A DNA stretch of 64,000 nucleotides, from assembly GCA_943371235.1 (NCBI GenBank), contig CALRTZ010000003.1, positions 40,380-104,379 on the forward strand, written 5' to 3'. This stretch comes from CAJBVG01 sp943371235. GTDB lineage: Bacteria; Bacteroidota; Bacteroidia; Sphingobacteriales; Sphingobacteriaceae. The notes below the pieces were generated by a model. It made no database searches, was not told the origin of the DNA, and was given only the letters and a program-made list of their open reading frames with translations. Of this stretch, positions 16,813 to 25,395 are shown piece by piece. The translations under genes were made by a program, and so were the position numbers. Each line of letters starts with the position of its first letter. Position 1 is the stretch's first letter.

Positions 16813-18027
16813 ATGGGATGTGGATCATGTTCAAGTGGTGGGTGTGTGCCGGCAGGATGTAACAGCAATGGTTCTTGTATGACGGGAGGAGGATGTAGTA
16901 AGTTAGATGTATACGATTGGTTTTCAAACGTAGACATGCCTTCGAACTACAAAGCATTTAATATACTTGAAGTGAGGTTTAAAGGCTCACGAAAAGATTT
17001 TTATCGAAACACCGACAATATATATGTAGAAGCAGGCGAGCTTGTTTGTGTAGAATCGGGTACTGGTGGCTATGATGTTGGCCACGTAACGATGACAGGC
17101 GAATTGGTTCGAATGCAGATGAAAAAAAGAGGTGTTGCGGTAGATGCTCCCGAAATCAAGAAATTGTATCGTAAGTCTAGCGCACTAGATGTAGAGAAAT
17201 GGAAACTAGCGAAAGGCTTGGAGTACGAAACTATGCATCGTGCCCGCAAAATTATTATTGAGTTAAAACTCGATATGAAATTAAGCGATGTAGATTACCA
17301 AGGTGATAAAACCAAGGCTACATTTTATTACACAGCAGAAGACCGTGTAGATTTTAGGGAGTTGATTAAAAAACTTGCCGAAGAATTTAAGGTACGTATA
17401 GAGATGCGACAAATTGGGATGCGACAAGAAGCTAGCCGCCTTGGTGGTATTGGTTCTTGTGGCCGAGAATTATGTTGCTCTACTTGGCTTACTGATTTTA
17501 AAACAGTAAGTACTTCTGCAGCTCGTTATCAAAACTTATCCTTAAACACGTTAAAACTTGCCGGACAATGTGGTAAGTTAAAATGTTGCTTAAACTATGA
17601 GTTGGATACGTACATGGATGCCTTGAAAGATTTCCCTGATGATATTAAGGAAATTAAAACCAGAAGAGGTTCTGCTTATTTACAAAAAACCGACATCTTT
17701 AAAAAGACCATGTGGTTTAGTTATAGACACGATGAACCTTGGGTGCCATTGCATGTGAGCAGAGTAAATTCAATTATTGCGATGAACAAAAACAATGAAT
17801 ATCCGGAAGATTTATCGGACATTATAATTGTTCCAAAGTTGATAGAAAAAGTATTGGATTACGATAATGTTGTTGGGCAAGATTCGCTTACTCGTATGGA
17901 TGAGCGCAATCGTAAAAAGAAAAACAACAACCGTAAAAAAAGCAATAATCGCAAACCAAATAGTACACCAAATGCAGGAGGTGCTGCACCAAATAGCAGG
18001 CCACCACAAAACCGTCCGAAAAAATAA
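16813..18027 (+). CDS. PSP1-domain protein (RicT/YaaT-like)
   Basis: 404 residues. The N-terminus is very rich in Gly/Cys/Ser (eight Cys in the first 30 residues). The PSP1 domain follows at about 45-290, with FKGSRKDFYRN, the GGIGSCGRELCCSTWL block and AGQCGKLKCCLNYE, both of which carry paired cysteines. The tail is Asn/Lys-rich (NRKKKNNNRKKSNNRK). The Bacillus homologue RicT belongs to a [4Fe-4S] complex that controls RNA processing; that role is only inferred here. Its stop overlaps the gldH start (TAATG at 18025-18029), so the two genes are translationally linked. Confidence 0.9.
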   Translation: MGCGSCSSGGCVPAGCNSNGSCMTGGGCSKLDVYDWFSNVDMPSNYKAFNILEVRFKGSRKDFYRNTDNIYVEAGELVCVESGTGGYDVGHVTMTGELVRMQMKKRGVAVDAPEIKKLYRKSSALDVEKWKLAKGLEYETMHRARKIIIELKLDMKLSDVDYQGDKTKATFYYTAEDRVDFRELIKKLAEEFKVRIEMRQIGMRQEASRLGGIGSCGRELCCSTWLTDFKTVSTSAARYQNLSLNTLKLAGQCGKLKCCLNYELDTYMDALKDFPDDIKEIKTRRGSAYLQKTDIFKKTMWFSYRHDEPWVPLHVSRVNSIIAMNKNNEYPEDLSDIIIVPKLIEKVLDYDNVVGQDSLTRMDERNRKKKNNNRKKSNNRKPNSTPNAGGAAPNSRPPQNRPKK

Positions 18028-18494
18028 TGAAAGCAAGAGTATCTTTTTTCATTTTACTAACGATGGTATTGTTTAATGCTTGTGATGATGCTCGAGTGTT
18101 TGAAGATTACCAAACTATAAAAGACGACAATTGGTACATTAACCAAAAACCGACTTTTTATTTAGAGGTAAGTGATACGCTTAGTGAACATGACATTTAT
18201 TTTAATGTGAGGCATACAGGAACGTATAAGTATTCAAATCTATTTGTGTTGTTTACGATACAGGGCCCTAAAGCAAAACCAGAAACACAGCGCTTAGAAT
18301 TTAAGTTAGCAGAGTTAGATGGTAAATGGTTGGGCTCTGGCTTAGGTGATATGTACGCTAACCAAATTAAAATAATGGATAAAGTAAAATTTCCACGCAA
18401 GGGAGTTTACTCATTCAGCATCGAACAAAATATGCGCGATAATCCTTTGGCAGGTATAGAAGATATTGGTGTAAGAATAGAAAAAAGTCGCTAG
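18027..18494 (+). CDS. gldH: Gliding motility lipoprotein GldH
   Basis: 155 residues with a lipoprotein signal peptide (FFILLTMVLFNAC, lipidated Cys near 19), followed by DDARVFEDYQTIKDDNW. GldH is an outer-membrane-linked lipoprotein required for gliding and for the type IX secretion machinery in Flavobacterium. The conserved middle (HDIYFNVRHTGTYKYSNLFV and FTIQGP) and the GIEDIGVRIEK ending match the family. It overlaps the PSP1 gene by one base. Its presence agrees with the two T9SS-sorted proteins in the window. Confidence 0.9.
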   Translation: MKARVSFFILLTMVLFNACDDARVFEDYQTIKDDNWYINQKPTFYLEVSDTLSEHDIYFNVRHTGTYKYSNLFVLFTIQGPKAKPETQRLEFKLAELDGKWLGSGLGDMYANQIKIMDKVKFPRKGVYSFSIEQNMRDNPLAGIEDIGVRIEKSR

Positions 18495-18500
18495 TTACTA

Positions 18501-18535
18501 GTCGTTAGTCTTTAGACAGTCTAAAGACTAACGAC
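18501..18535. terminator. Perfect 16-bp hairpin between convergent gldH and the lipoprotein gene
   Basis: The arms 18501-18516 and 18520-18535 are exact reverse complements (GTCGTTAGTCTTTAGA) with a 3-base loop CAG. The hairpin is made of the TTAGTC word also found at 25006-25030 and 25362-25393, and it is the only thing in this 60-base convergent gap. It probably acts as a two-way terminator, though it lacks a clean T-run. Confidence 0.65.
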
Positions 18536-18554
18536 TAAGGACTAATATCTAAAA

Positions 18555-19142
18555 TCACCAATACTTAATATCAAACCATCCATCGGTAATACTTACTGTA
18601 TCCGACTCGTCGCCTACCATAAACATTTTTGCTTTGAAGTTAAAGGTGCCAGCAATTATTTTGTTTACAGTATCTAGTTTTTTAATGTGTATGTAACCTA
18701 AATGTTCGTTGGTAGTTACATATGCTAAATTAAATAAATGATTTTCACCTACTGAGTATTGTAATTGATTTCTTGCACCCTCAACAGATTCGCGAGCAAT
18801 GTAAATACCGGTATCAACCAAATTTTCAATATTTAAAATTACTTCTTGGTAACCTCGTTTACGTTTTGAAGTAGCTTCAATATAAAATATTGAATTATCG
18901 GAAAAGAGATCTTTAAAGTACATTCTAATAATTCCCGGCAAGGTATCGAACTCGCTACCACTCACTACTACTTTGTTATTTACACGGTAAGCAAATATAT
19001 CTTTGCCTTCTTCAGAATAAGCGGGCATGGTATCAATTTCTTCTTTCAACATTGCACTGTTTAGTGTAGCAACATCATACTGCTCACATGCATTAAACAT
19101 TAGCAAAACCGATATACTCAATGCAAAAAATATTTGTTTCAT
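18555..19142 (-). CDS. Lipoprotein of the DUF6252-like type
   Basis: 195 residues with a lipoprotein signal (hydrophobic run to FNAC, Cys near 19). The C-terminal half reads IHIKKLDTVNKIIAGTFNF...SITDGWFDIKY. This ending is shared with the lipoprotein at 31032-31565 (KLDTINGIISGTFEV...ITQGRFDLKI), so the two are paralogues of the DUF6252-like group found in Bacteroidota. Function is unknown. Its start overlaps the stop of the large secreted protein upstream (ATGA), so it is translated as the second gene of that operon. Confidence 0.75.
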   Translation of the reverse strand: MKQIFFALSISVLLMFNACEQYDVATLNSAMLKEEIDTMPAYSEEGKDIFAYRVNNKVVVSGSEFDTLPGIIRMYFKDLFSDNSIFYIEATSKRKRGYQEVILNIENLVDTGIYIARESVEGARNQLQYSVGENHLFNLAYVTTNEHLGYIHIKKLDTVNKIIAGTFNFKAKMFMVGDESDTVSITDGWFDIKYW

Positions 19143-22100
19143 TTTTCAGCTGTTAGTACAATTTTTTTAATTAATTCACTTTTTGAAGTTTTCACATGTA
19201 CTAAATACATTCCAGGTGAATATCCTTTCAGGCTTAATTTAACAAGAGAAGGTGATTGTGAAATGGCAACTTCCTTAAGTAATTTACCTTGTAAACTAAA
19301 TATACTTACTGAGTATATTTTAGAATTCTCATCGTTTAAAAGCACTTCGAACAAACCATTTGTAGGGTTTGGCATTAATGTAACTTCCTCCTTCTTCATG
19401 TTATTTTGTTGATTTATATTATTAAGTAGATCTGGTTCGATTTTGTATTTATTTATTTCAGGACATTCAGTAAGTATCGAATCTATTTGCTGAATCGAAT
19501 AGGAATTCCTACTGATTTTTATTTTTGCTTCCGTTATACACGTCCAGTAGTTTAAATGATTTTCGGTGCTTGGATTGTCAACATACATCAGCGCATTTCT
19601 ATATTCTTGAAGTGCTTGTTCGAACAATCCCGTATTACATTTTAATTGAGCTTGTTCAACTAAGCGATTATATTTTTCTTGATTCTCGATATATAAATTA
19701 ATGCTCTTATTGTTGTGATTCTCATATGCCTCTTGATCTTTAGTAGAATCGATAATTGGGAGGCCAGTGCCTTGTCCTGCCAAGGCGCAACCATTAGTAC
19801 TAGCAAAAGCCATAACAGGTGCTACTAAAAAATTTTGAATACGGGCTGAAGAGGGCGCTGCATTTAAGGAGACAAAATAGAACTTTTGTGATGGCGGATT
19901 TAAAAATGTATTAGAATTGATTCGAGTATACCAATTGTTGCCTTTAAAATTTATAGCATTTGGAATATTTGTCATGGTGCCAGCAACAAAAAAGTTATTC
20001 TGATCTGCATCAATTTTAAATCGATTAAAGCCATTTGCTATATTTATGTTGGAAGCATTATCTAAACAAATAGTTCTATTGTTTAATCGAGCTTTAACCG
20101 ACAATGTATTGGAACCAGCATTTGCAACAGGGCTCATATTTAACACTGCATTATTTGCAACCCATACGCTGTAATAATTTGCATCTAAAATCTCAGAACA
20201 ATTTAAGTTTAAAATACCTTGACTGGCATACACTCCTACATTGTAATTATTTATGTAAGTATTAAAAATAGTTAAAGAGGTATTTGAATTAGATACAAAT
20301 TGTACTGCCGCATTATTAAAAGGAAAAGTAGTTTGTAAATTAGAACCAGTAAAAGTGCAATTAGTAATATAACTTGTTATATTCATTGCATCGGCGGTAA
20401 TTACTTTTTTGCAATTGTTACTCATCACATTTCTCAAATCAAAGCCTTTTCCAAAAACTCGAATTGCGATTTCGTTATTATTAAATTCACAGGATTCAAC
20501 TACTAGCGGATTACCTACTATATTGTAAGATTCGATATTCGTTAAGTACCCAGTGATTCCATGTCTATTATTGTTGAACGTGCAACTTTGAATTTGAACA
20601 TCAGCTTGTCCATTTAAAAATATACCATTCCCACCATTAATTGTACAATTGATTAAAGAGGTAGCGATGGCAGAATTAATATAACTTGCTGTACCTAACA
20701 AATCAATTCGTGCATTTTTTACTTCAAATAAGTTATTGCTATTTAATGTGAATGGAAAACCAATATTCTTACCATCTTCGATGCTTAACACCACATCATT
20801 TTTACCTGATCCTAGGAGTTTTATTTTAGAATTTTTACCAAGAATTATATCTGTTGTTTTTATGTGTAATTGCCCAGCACCTGTAAAACTTAAAATAGCA
20901 TCGTCTTCAATTTCTAATGCTCCTTCTATGATGATAATTGAATTATTATCGAATAAATTAATATCAACATTTTTACCAATAACTAACTTGCTCCCTTTCT
21001 CAATCACCAATTTAGAAGTATTAAATACCTCGAGTTTTGCAAGATCATCTAAATGTAAAATTGAGTTTTCTGATATCCTCAATTCACCATTGGAATAACC
21101 CCAGTGACCAATTTTTATTATACCTCTGTTCGAAACTTTTATGGTAATAGGATTGCATTTTACGTTATATCCATCCACTACAAAATTAGAATTCCTTGCG
21201 GGGCGAGCTTCATTATTGTATCCAGTAGGTTCATGAATATTTATTCCTAAAATTCCGTCGTCTTTTACCTCAAAAGATTCGATGTAGAAATCTTGTGTGT
21301 TTACACCGTAATTAAAATTTTTACCAGCACGTATAACTTTTGTATCAGAACTTGCATGTACGGTTCTAGTTCCATTTCTTAATTCGCGTTTTAACCAAGC
21401 TGAATTATTTTGTGTAATTAACACGTGAGCTTCATTTTGCTCGGGTGCGTAATACGAAACAAAAGGAGTAAGATTATTGCACAGTATTTTTGCATCTTTT
21501 ATCCCAAACATATAATTTGTATGCCCATCAGCATATTTAATGTCTAATGCGCTTACACTCGGTATAAAATTATGATGTGCATGATATAGTGTAAATCCGC
21601 TTCTTAATACTCCATTACTATGTGTTAATTGGTATTGAGTATCGTACCTTCCACCAGGGGCATTATCTAAACTTGTTGGATATGGATTGTTTAATATTAC
21701 AGATGCTTGCCTAACATAAGTTTCTAGTTGATAAAAATTGTTTGGATTAATTGCTCTTAAATCGGCGACAACCGCGGTGCCACTATTTGGTGATGCATAC
21801 ACATTTCCTCTTGCTGCATTTAATGCGTTTCCAAAAATTCCAATATTTAACGAAAACAATAAACCAGAAATTCCTTGTGTTTGCTTAGTTTCACTTCCAT
21901 TAATTAAGGCTACGTTTCTGGTTTTTGTGGGATATCCATTACTTCCAGGTAGAGAATTTGTGCTGCAATTTATTAAATACCTGCTTCGGAAATTATGTGA
22001 TTGAGGATTGACACTAAAAGGGAAATAATAATGTATTAACATTTCTCTAGCTGCTGGAGATTTAATTTTATTCAAGCCTTCCAATGCACCTGCTTCACCT

Positions 22101-23410
22101 ATTATTTCTCCAAAAAAGTGTAAAAAATATTGTGCACCAATAGGAACGTTTGCTCCTTGGTGTGGGGCATCAAATGAAAGATAGGTGCCAACATTGTGTG
22201 GTATATTATCTTTCTCCATTTTAGCCAATGCATACTTTGCAATAAGTCCACCCATACTCGGACCCACAATCATTACTTTATCCGTTGTTCTTGCATTTAT
22301 GTATTCTAATAATTGAATAACCCCTAAGGCATTTCGTTCAATATAATCTGCACCGTCTGGGAAATTGCACACAATTAAATCATGCCCTTCGGCCCTTAAA
22401 TAATCTGCTAATTTCACAGGCTGTTCATTCATCAAATCATAAATGTTCCCTACTTTTCTTACTTCTCCCGGATCAAATCCATCTAATACCAAAATAGGTT
22501 TCGTTAATTTCTCCGACACTGTATTGGTACATTTGCTGTAGTACAAACCGAATTCATACGTGCAGCCTGCCACAAAAGAAGAGAAATCATTAAAAGTTGC
22601 GGTGGTAATGCCTTGCTTAAAATCGCAAGGTGCGGTTCCACTACTTAGCACGGCAAAACTAGATTCGGAGGTGTATGTTTCAGAACTAGAATATACAATG
22701 GTATACCTAAATGTATTTTTACCGATGGTATTGAAATTACATGATAAACTATCACCATACTTTAATACATATTCCGGTTGATCGTCGTTCTCAAAATCTA
22801 TTTTTATAAATTCTATTTTCTCTTTAGTGTTAGAAAATACATAAGACTTATCAAATACGAATGTTTGTTTGCCCGAAAAAATATGATTGCTGAGAATTGA
22901 CAAATTGGTTACTTGGTCTAACAAATAAGGCGATTGTGGATTTGTTTTTGTTCTAATTAATTGCTTGTCTAGTTCCTTAATTCGTCCGTCTTTATAAGCA
23001 TTTGAATCAATGTACTCAAAATTGAAATGTATAATGCCGATGGGTGTTTTACTATTTCGGATAACGTACTTTTTTACTTTTGAAGTATACGCATCAAAGT
23101 TAAGTTTATGATCCTTATCGTAATCGGCATTATACATTTCTAAATAAATTTGTTTCCAATAATGGTAATCTCTTTGAATAGAATCTCGCTCCTCTTGTTT
23201 AAATAATTGTTTGTTTAGTTTTGCAAATGGAAATACCCTGTTGTATAAAATGCTTGTCTGCATTTCTGTTCGATCTAACTTTTCTGCCATTAAATCAAAC
23301 CTTTCTACCAGTGTTGTATCTCCGGCTTTTGTAGTTTTACTCATTAACGCACTTACCAAAATGAACAAACTTGTCATGATGGTTTTTTTCACTCTTCCCA
23401 TACTCTTCAA
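19139..23410 (-). CDS. Very large T9SS-secreted protein: alpha/beta hydrolase plus beta-helix plus sorting domain
   Basis: 1423 residues with a signal peptide (hydrophobic run 11-25). About 300-480 is an alpha/beta-hydrolase resembling PGAP1/lipase-type enzymes, with PILVLDGFDPG, the nucleophile elbow GPSMGGLIAKYAL (Ser385) and SFDAPHQGANVP. From about 700 to 1150 the sequence is repetitive and Asn/Ile-rich (INCTINGGNGIFLNG, IQSCTFNNNRHGI and similar), which fits a right-handed parallel beta-helix. The last 80 residues are a type IX sorting domain (LMPNPTNGLFEVLL ... GMYLVHVKT ... KKIVL). It should be exported across the outer membrane and anchored or released. Substrate unknown. M4 is an alternative start. 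Confidence 0.85.
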   Translation of the reverse strand: MKSMGRVKKTIMTSLFILVSALMSKTTKAGDTTLVERFDLMAEKLDRTEMQTSILYNRVFPFAKLNKQLFKQEERDSIQRDYHYWKQIYLEMYNADYDKDHKLNFDAYTSKVKKYVIRNSKTPIGIIHFNFEYIDSNAYKDGRIKELDKQLIRTKTNPQSPYLLDQVTNLSILSNHIFSGKQTFVFDKSYVFSNTKEKIEFIKIDFENDDQPEYVLKYGDSLSCNFNTIGKNTFRYTIVYSSSETYTSESSFAVLSSGTAPCDFKQGITTATFNDFSSFVAGCTYEFGLYYSKCTNTVSEKLTKPILVLDGFDPGEVRKVGNIYDLMNEQPVKLADYLRAEGHDLIVCNFPDGADYIERNALGVIQLLEYINARTTDKVMIVGPSMGGLIAKYALAKMEKDNIPHNVGTYLSFDAPHQGANVPIGAQYFLHFFGEIIGEAGALEGLNKIKSPAAREMLIHYYFPFSVNPQSHNFRSRYLINCSTNSLPGSNGYPTKTRNVALINGSETKQTQGISGLLFSLNIGIFGNALNAARGNVYASPNSGTAVVADLRAINPNNFYQLETYVRQASVILNNPYPTSLDNAPGGRYDTQYQLTHSNGVLRSGFTLYHAHHNFIPSVSALDIKYADGHTNYMFGIKDAKILCNNLTPFVSYYAPEQNEAHVLITQNNSAWLKRELRNGTRTVHASSDTKVIRAGKNFNYGVNTQDFYIESFEVKDDGILGINIHEPTGYNNEARPARNSNFVVDGYNVKCNPITIKVSNRGIIKIGHWGYSNGELRISENSILHLDDLAKLEVFNTSKLVIEKGSKLVIGKNVDINLFDNNSIIIIEGALEIEDDAILSFTGAGQLHIKTTDIILGKNSKIKLLGSGKNDVVLSIEDGKNIGFPFTLNSNNLFEVKNARIDLLGTASYINSAIATSLINCTINGGNGIFLNGQADVQIQSCTFNNNRHGITGYLTNIESYNIVGNPLVVESCEFNNNEIAIRVFGKGFDLRNVMSNNCKKVITADAMNITSYITNCTFTGSNLQTTFPFNNAAVQFVSNSNTSLTIFNTYINNYNVGVYASQGILNLNCSEILDANYYSVWVANNAVLNMSPVANAGSNTLSVKARLNNRTICLDNASNINIANGFNRFKIDADQNNFFVAGTMTNIPNAINFKGNNWYTRINSNTFLNPPSQKFYFVSLNAAPSSARIQNFLVAPVMAFASTNGCALAGQGTGLPIIDSTKDQEAYENHNNKSINLYIENQEKYNRLVEQAQLKCNTGLFEQALQEYRNALMYVDNPSTENHLNYWTCITEAKIKISRNSYSIQQIDSILTECPEINKYKIEPDLLNNINQQNNMKKEEVTLMPNPTNGLFEVLLNDENSKIYSVSIFSLQGKLLKEVAISQSPSLVKLSLKGYSPGMYLVHVKTSKSELIKKIVLTAEK

Positions 23411-23714
23411 TTTTTAATGTTCAACCATATGTTATTTTACTTTAAACATGTGGATGCATTATCAAGAAGAAATTATTTTTACTTAGCTATTATTAAATTG
23501 TTGTTGAAAAAACCATAATCCCATTCGATAATTATCCTACACGCGCTAAAAATAAATAGCATAGCTTTCATATCCTATTCATGGTTGGAATAGATTATGA
23601 AAATCGGTGAAATAATTGTACAATGTATGTTGTACGCTGTACATTGTACATTGTACAAAATACATTGTACAATTAATTAGAGTAGTATGAATTTAGATAT
23701 TATTACTAAGGGTC
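23411..23714. repeat. Intergenic region with TGTACAAT word array (23615-23674)
   Basis: About 300 bases separate the large secreted protein gene from murF. The left 200 bases are AT-rich and should hold the promoter for the large gene, but no exact TAnnTTTG with a partner was found. The right part is an array of the words TTGTACAAT, GTACATT and TGTACGCTGTACA, each nearly self-complementary, so the segment can fold several ways. The same array type is found at 29486-29529. The murF stop codon follows at 23715. Confidence 0.7.
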
Positions 23715-25010
23715 CTAGTTACACAAGGAGTCAGCGAGGCTTTCCAGTTTCATGCCGCGTGAGCCTTTTACGAGGATATGCGTATGAGAAGGTTTTATTT
23801 CTTGCAAATATTTTTTTGCTTCTTCTGTGGTTTCAAAATAGTGGAACTCGTATTTTTTGCATGCGTAAAAATCTTTTCCTACAAAAATTACGTGTTCAAA
23901 TTTTAGGTGATGAATTAATTCTATCATGGCCAAATGCTCTCTCATACTTTCCTCTCCCATCTCAAACATGTCTCCTAAAATCAACATTTTTTTATCGGCA
24001 TGTATTTTAGAAAAGTTTTGTACTGCAGCGGCCATGCTACTTGGGTTTGCATTGTAGGCATCCATAATTACGTGGTTGCTGCCCATGGTTACTGCTTGTG
24101 ACCTGTTGTTGCTAGGCTCGTAGCCTTCAATGCCCGCAATCATTTCGGGCAAGCTCACTTCAAAATAATTGCCAATGCATATAGAGGCTAAAATATTATT
24201 TAAATTATAGTCGCCTACTAATTTAGTTTGTATCTGCGTAAATTCTGTTTCGTTATTTAATTTTATATCAACTGATAAAAATGGATCGAAGTTTACAATT
24301 CTGCCGCAAACTCTGGCCTTTGCATGCGAACCGAAAAATTCTTTTTTCTCAATGCCTTCACTCATCTCCATCAAATTAATATCATCTGCATTTATAAAAG
24401 CGGTAGCATTATTTATTCTGATGTGATCGTATAATTCTTTCTTTGTTTTCTTCACTCCTTCAAAACCTCCCATGCCTTCTAAATGTGCTTTGCCCACATT
24501 ACAAATCAATCCGTATGTAGGGTTTGCAATGTCTGCTAAAAATGCAATTTCTCTTTGATGGTTCGCGCCCATTTCTATTATGGCAATTTCAATATCAGCA
24601 GTAATGCTCAATAAAGTTAAGGGCACTCCAATATGATTATTCAAATTTCCTTTTGTGGCAAGAGTCTTGTATTTCTTACTCAATACAGCATTTAATAATT
24701 CTTTAGAAGTTGTTTTACCATTAGAACCCGTAATGCCAATAATAGGGATGTTTAATGTTGATCGATGTTCTTTTGCTAAGTCTTGCAAAGCAGTTAATAC
24801 ATCTTTTACTAAAATGCATTTATCGTTTAACTGAAACTCTTTTTCATCAACCACTACATACGCCGCTCCTAATTTTAATGCTTGTTCTGCAAAAGTATTC
24901 CCATTAAAGTTCGCACCTTTTAAAGCAAAGAAAATAGAATCTTTTGCAATGTTTCTAGTGTCGGTAGAAATTGTTGGGTGTTGTAAGTAGAGAGAATAGA
25001 GATTAGTCAT
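23715..25010 (-). CDS. murF: UDP-N-acetylmuramoyl-tripeptide--D-alanyl-D-alanine ligase
   Basis: Adds D-Ala-D-Ala to the UDP-MurNAc-tripeptide, the last cytoplasmic step of peptidoglycan precursor synthesis. 431 residues with Mur-ligase organisation: an N-terminal uridine-binding domain (STDTRN near 15-20), the ATP-binding loop GITGSNGKTTSKELL with GSNGKTT at 95-101, and EMGANHQREI and NVGKAHLEG in the central domain. The C-terminal domain begins around SNNRSQAV, with MDAYNANPSSM and VKGSRGMKLE near the end. It stands apart from other mur genes here. Confidence 0.96.
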   Translation of the reverse strand: MTNLYSLYLQHPTISTDTRNIAKDSIFFALKGANFNGNTFAEQALKLGAAYVVVDEKEFQLNDKCILVKDVLTALQDLAKEHRSTLNIPIIGITGSNGKTTSKELLNAVLSKKYKTLATKGNLNNHIGVPLTLLSITADIEIAIIEMGANHQREIAFLADIANPTYGLICNVGKAHLEGMGGFEGVKKTKKELYDHIRINNATAFINADDINLMEMSEGIEKKEFFGSHAKARVCGRIVNFDPFLSVDIKLNNETEFTQIQTKLVGDYNLNNILASICIGNYFEVSLPEMIAGIEGYEPSNNRSQAVTMGSNHVIMDAYNANPSSMAAAVQNFSKIHADKKMLILGDMFEMGEESMREHLAMIELIHHLKFEHVIFVGKDFYACKKYEFHYFETTEEAKKYLQEIKPSHTHILVKGSRGMKLESLADSLCN

Positions 25011-25395
25011 TAGTCGTTAGTCTTTAGACGATTCACTTTGTTAATTTATTTTGAAATTAGTCTGTAAATTTTATTTGCTTTTTGGATGTATAATTTTTGC
25101 TGATTTTAGCATTCTATCAATTCGAATTAATTTCATAAGTACGTAAAAACGTTGCTCATAAATATTAAGAACTTTTTGATTGCTTGTATTATTATTTTTT
25201 GATGTTTCCACATTATAAAGATAATAGGAAAAATTTAAATTGTGAATTGTGAATTGTGAATTGTGGGGAAGCAGACCTGAAATTTGAAAATAAGAGATAT
25301 GAGAAAAAGCTTTTAAAAAACAAAAGGCTACGGTGGATCATGTTGATCTGCCGTAGCCCTTCTAAAGACTAATGACTAAAGACTAGCGTCTAGCC
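25011..25395. repeat. Intergenic region between murF and typA with three word-repeat families
   Basis: This 385-base gap holds no gene. Next to murF there are TTAGTCATTAGTCGTTAGTC words (25006-25030). In the middle are four copies of the 7-base word TTGTGAA (25239-25264). Next to typA is a second TTAGTC-type cluster in the opposite orientation (about 25362-25393). A strong terminator for typA sits at 25315-25358. The AT-rich segment 25040-25230 may contain the murF promoter, but no exact consensus was found. Confidence 0.7.
25315..25358 (-). terminator. Rho-independent terminator of typA
   Basis: On the minus strand GGCTACGG pairs with CCGTAGCC, extended by an inner GATCA/TGATC pairing, and is followed directly by TTTTGTTTTTT. 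Stem, small loop and T-tract make a textbook intrinsic terminator about 40 bases after the typA stop. Confidence 0.88.
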
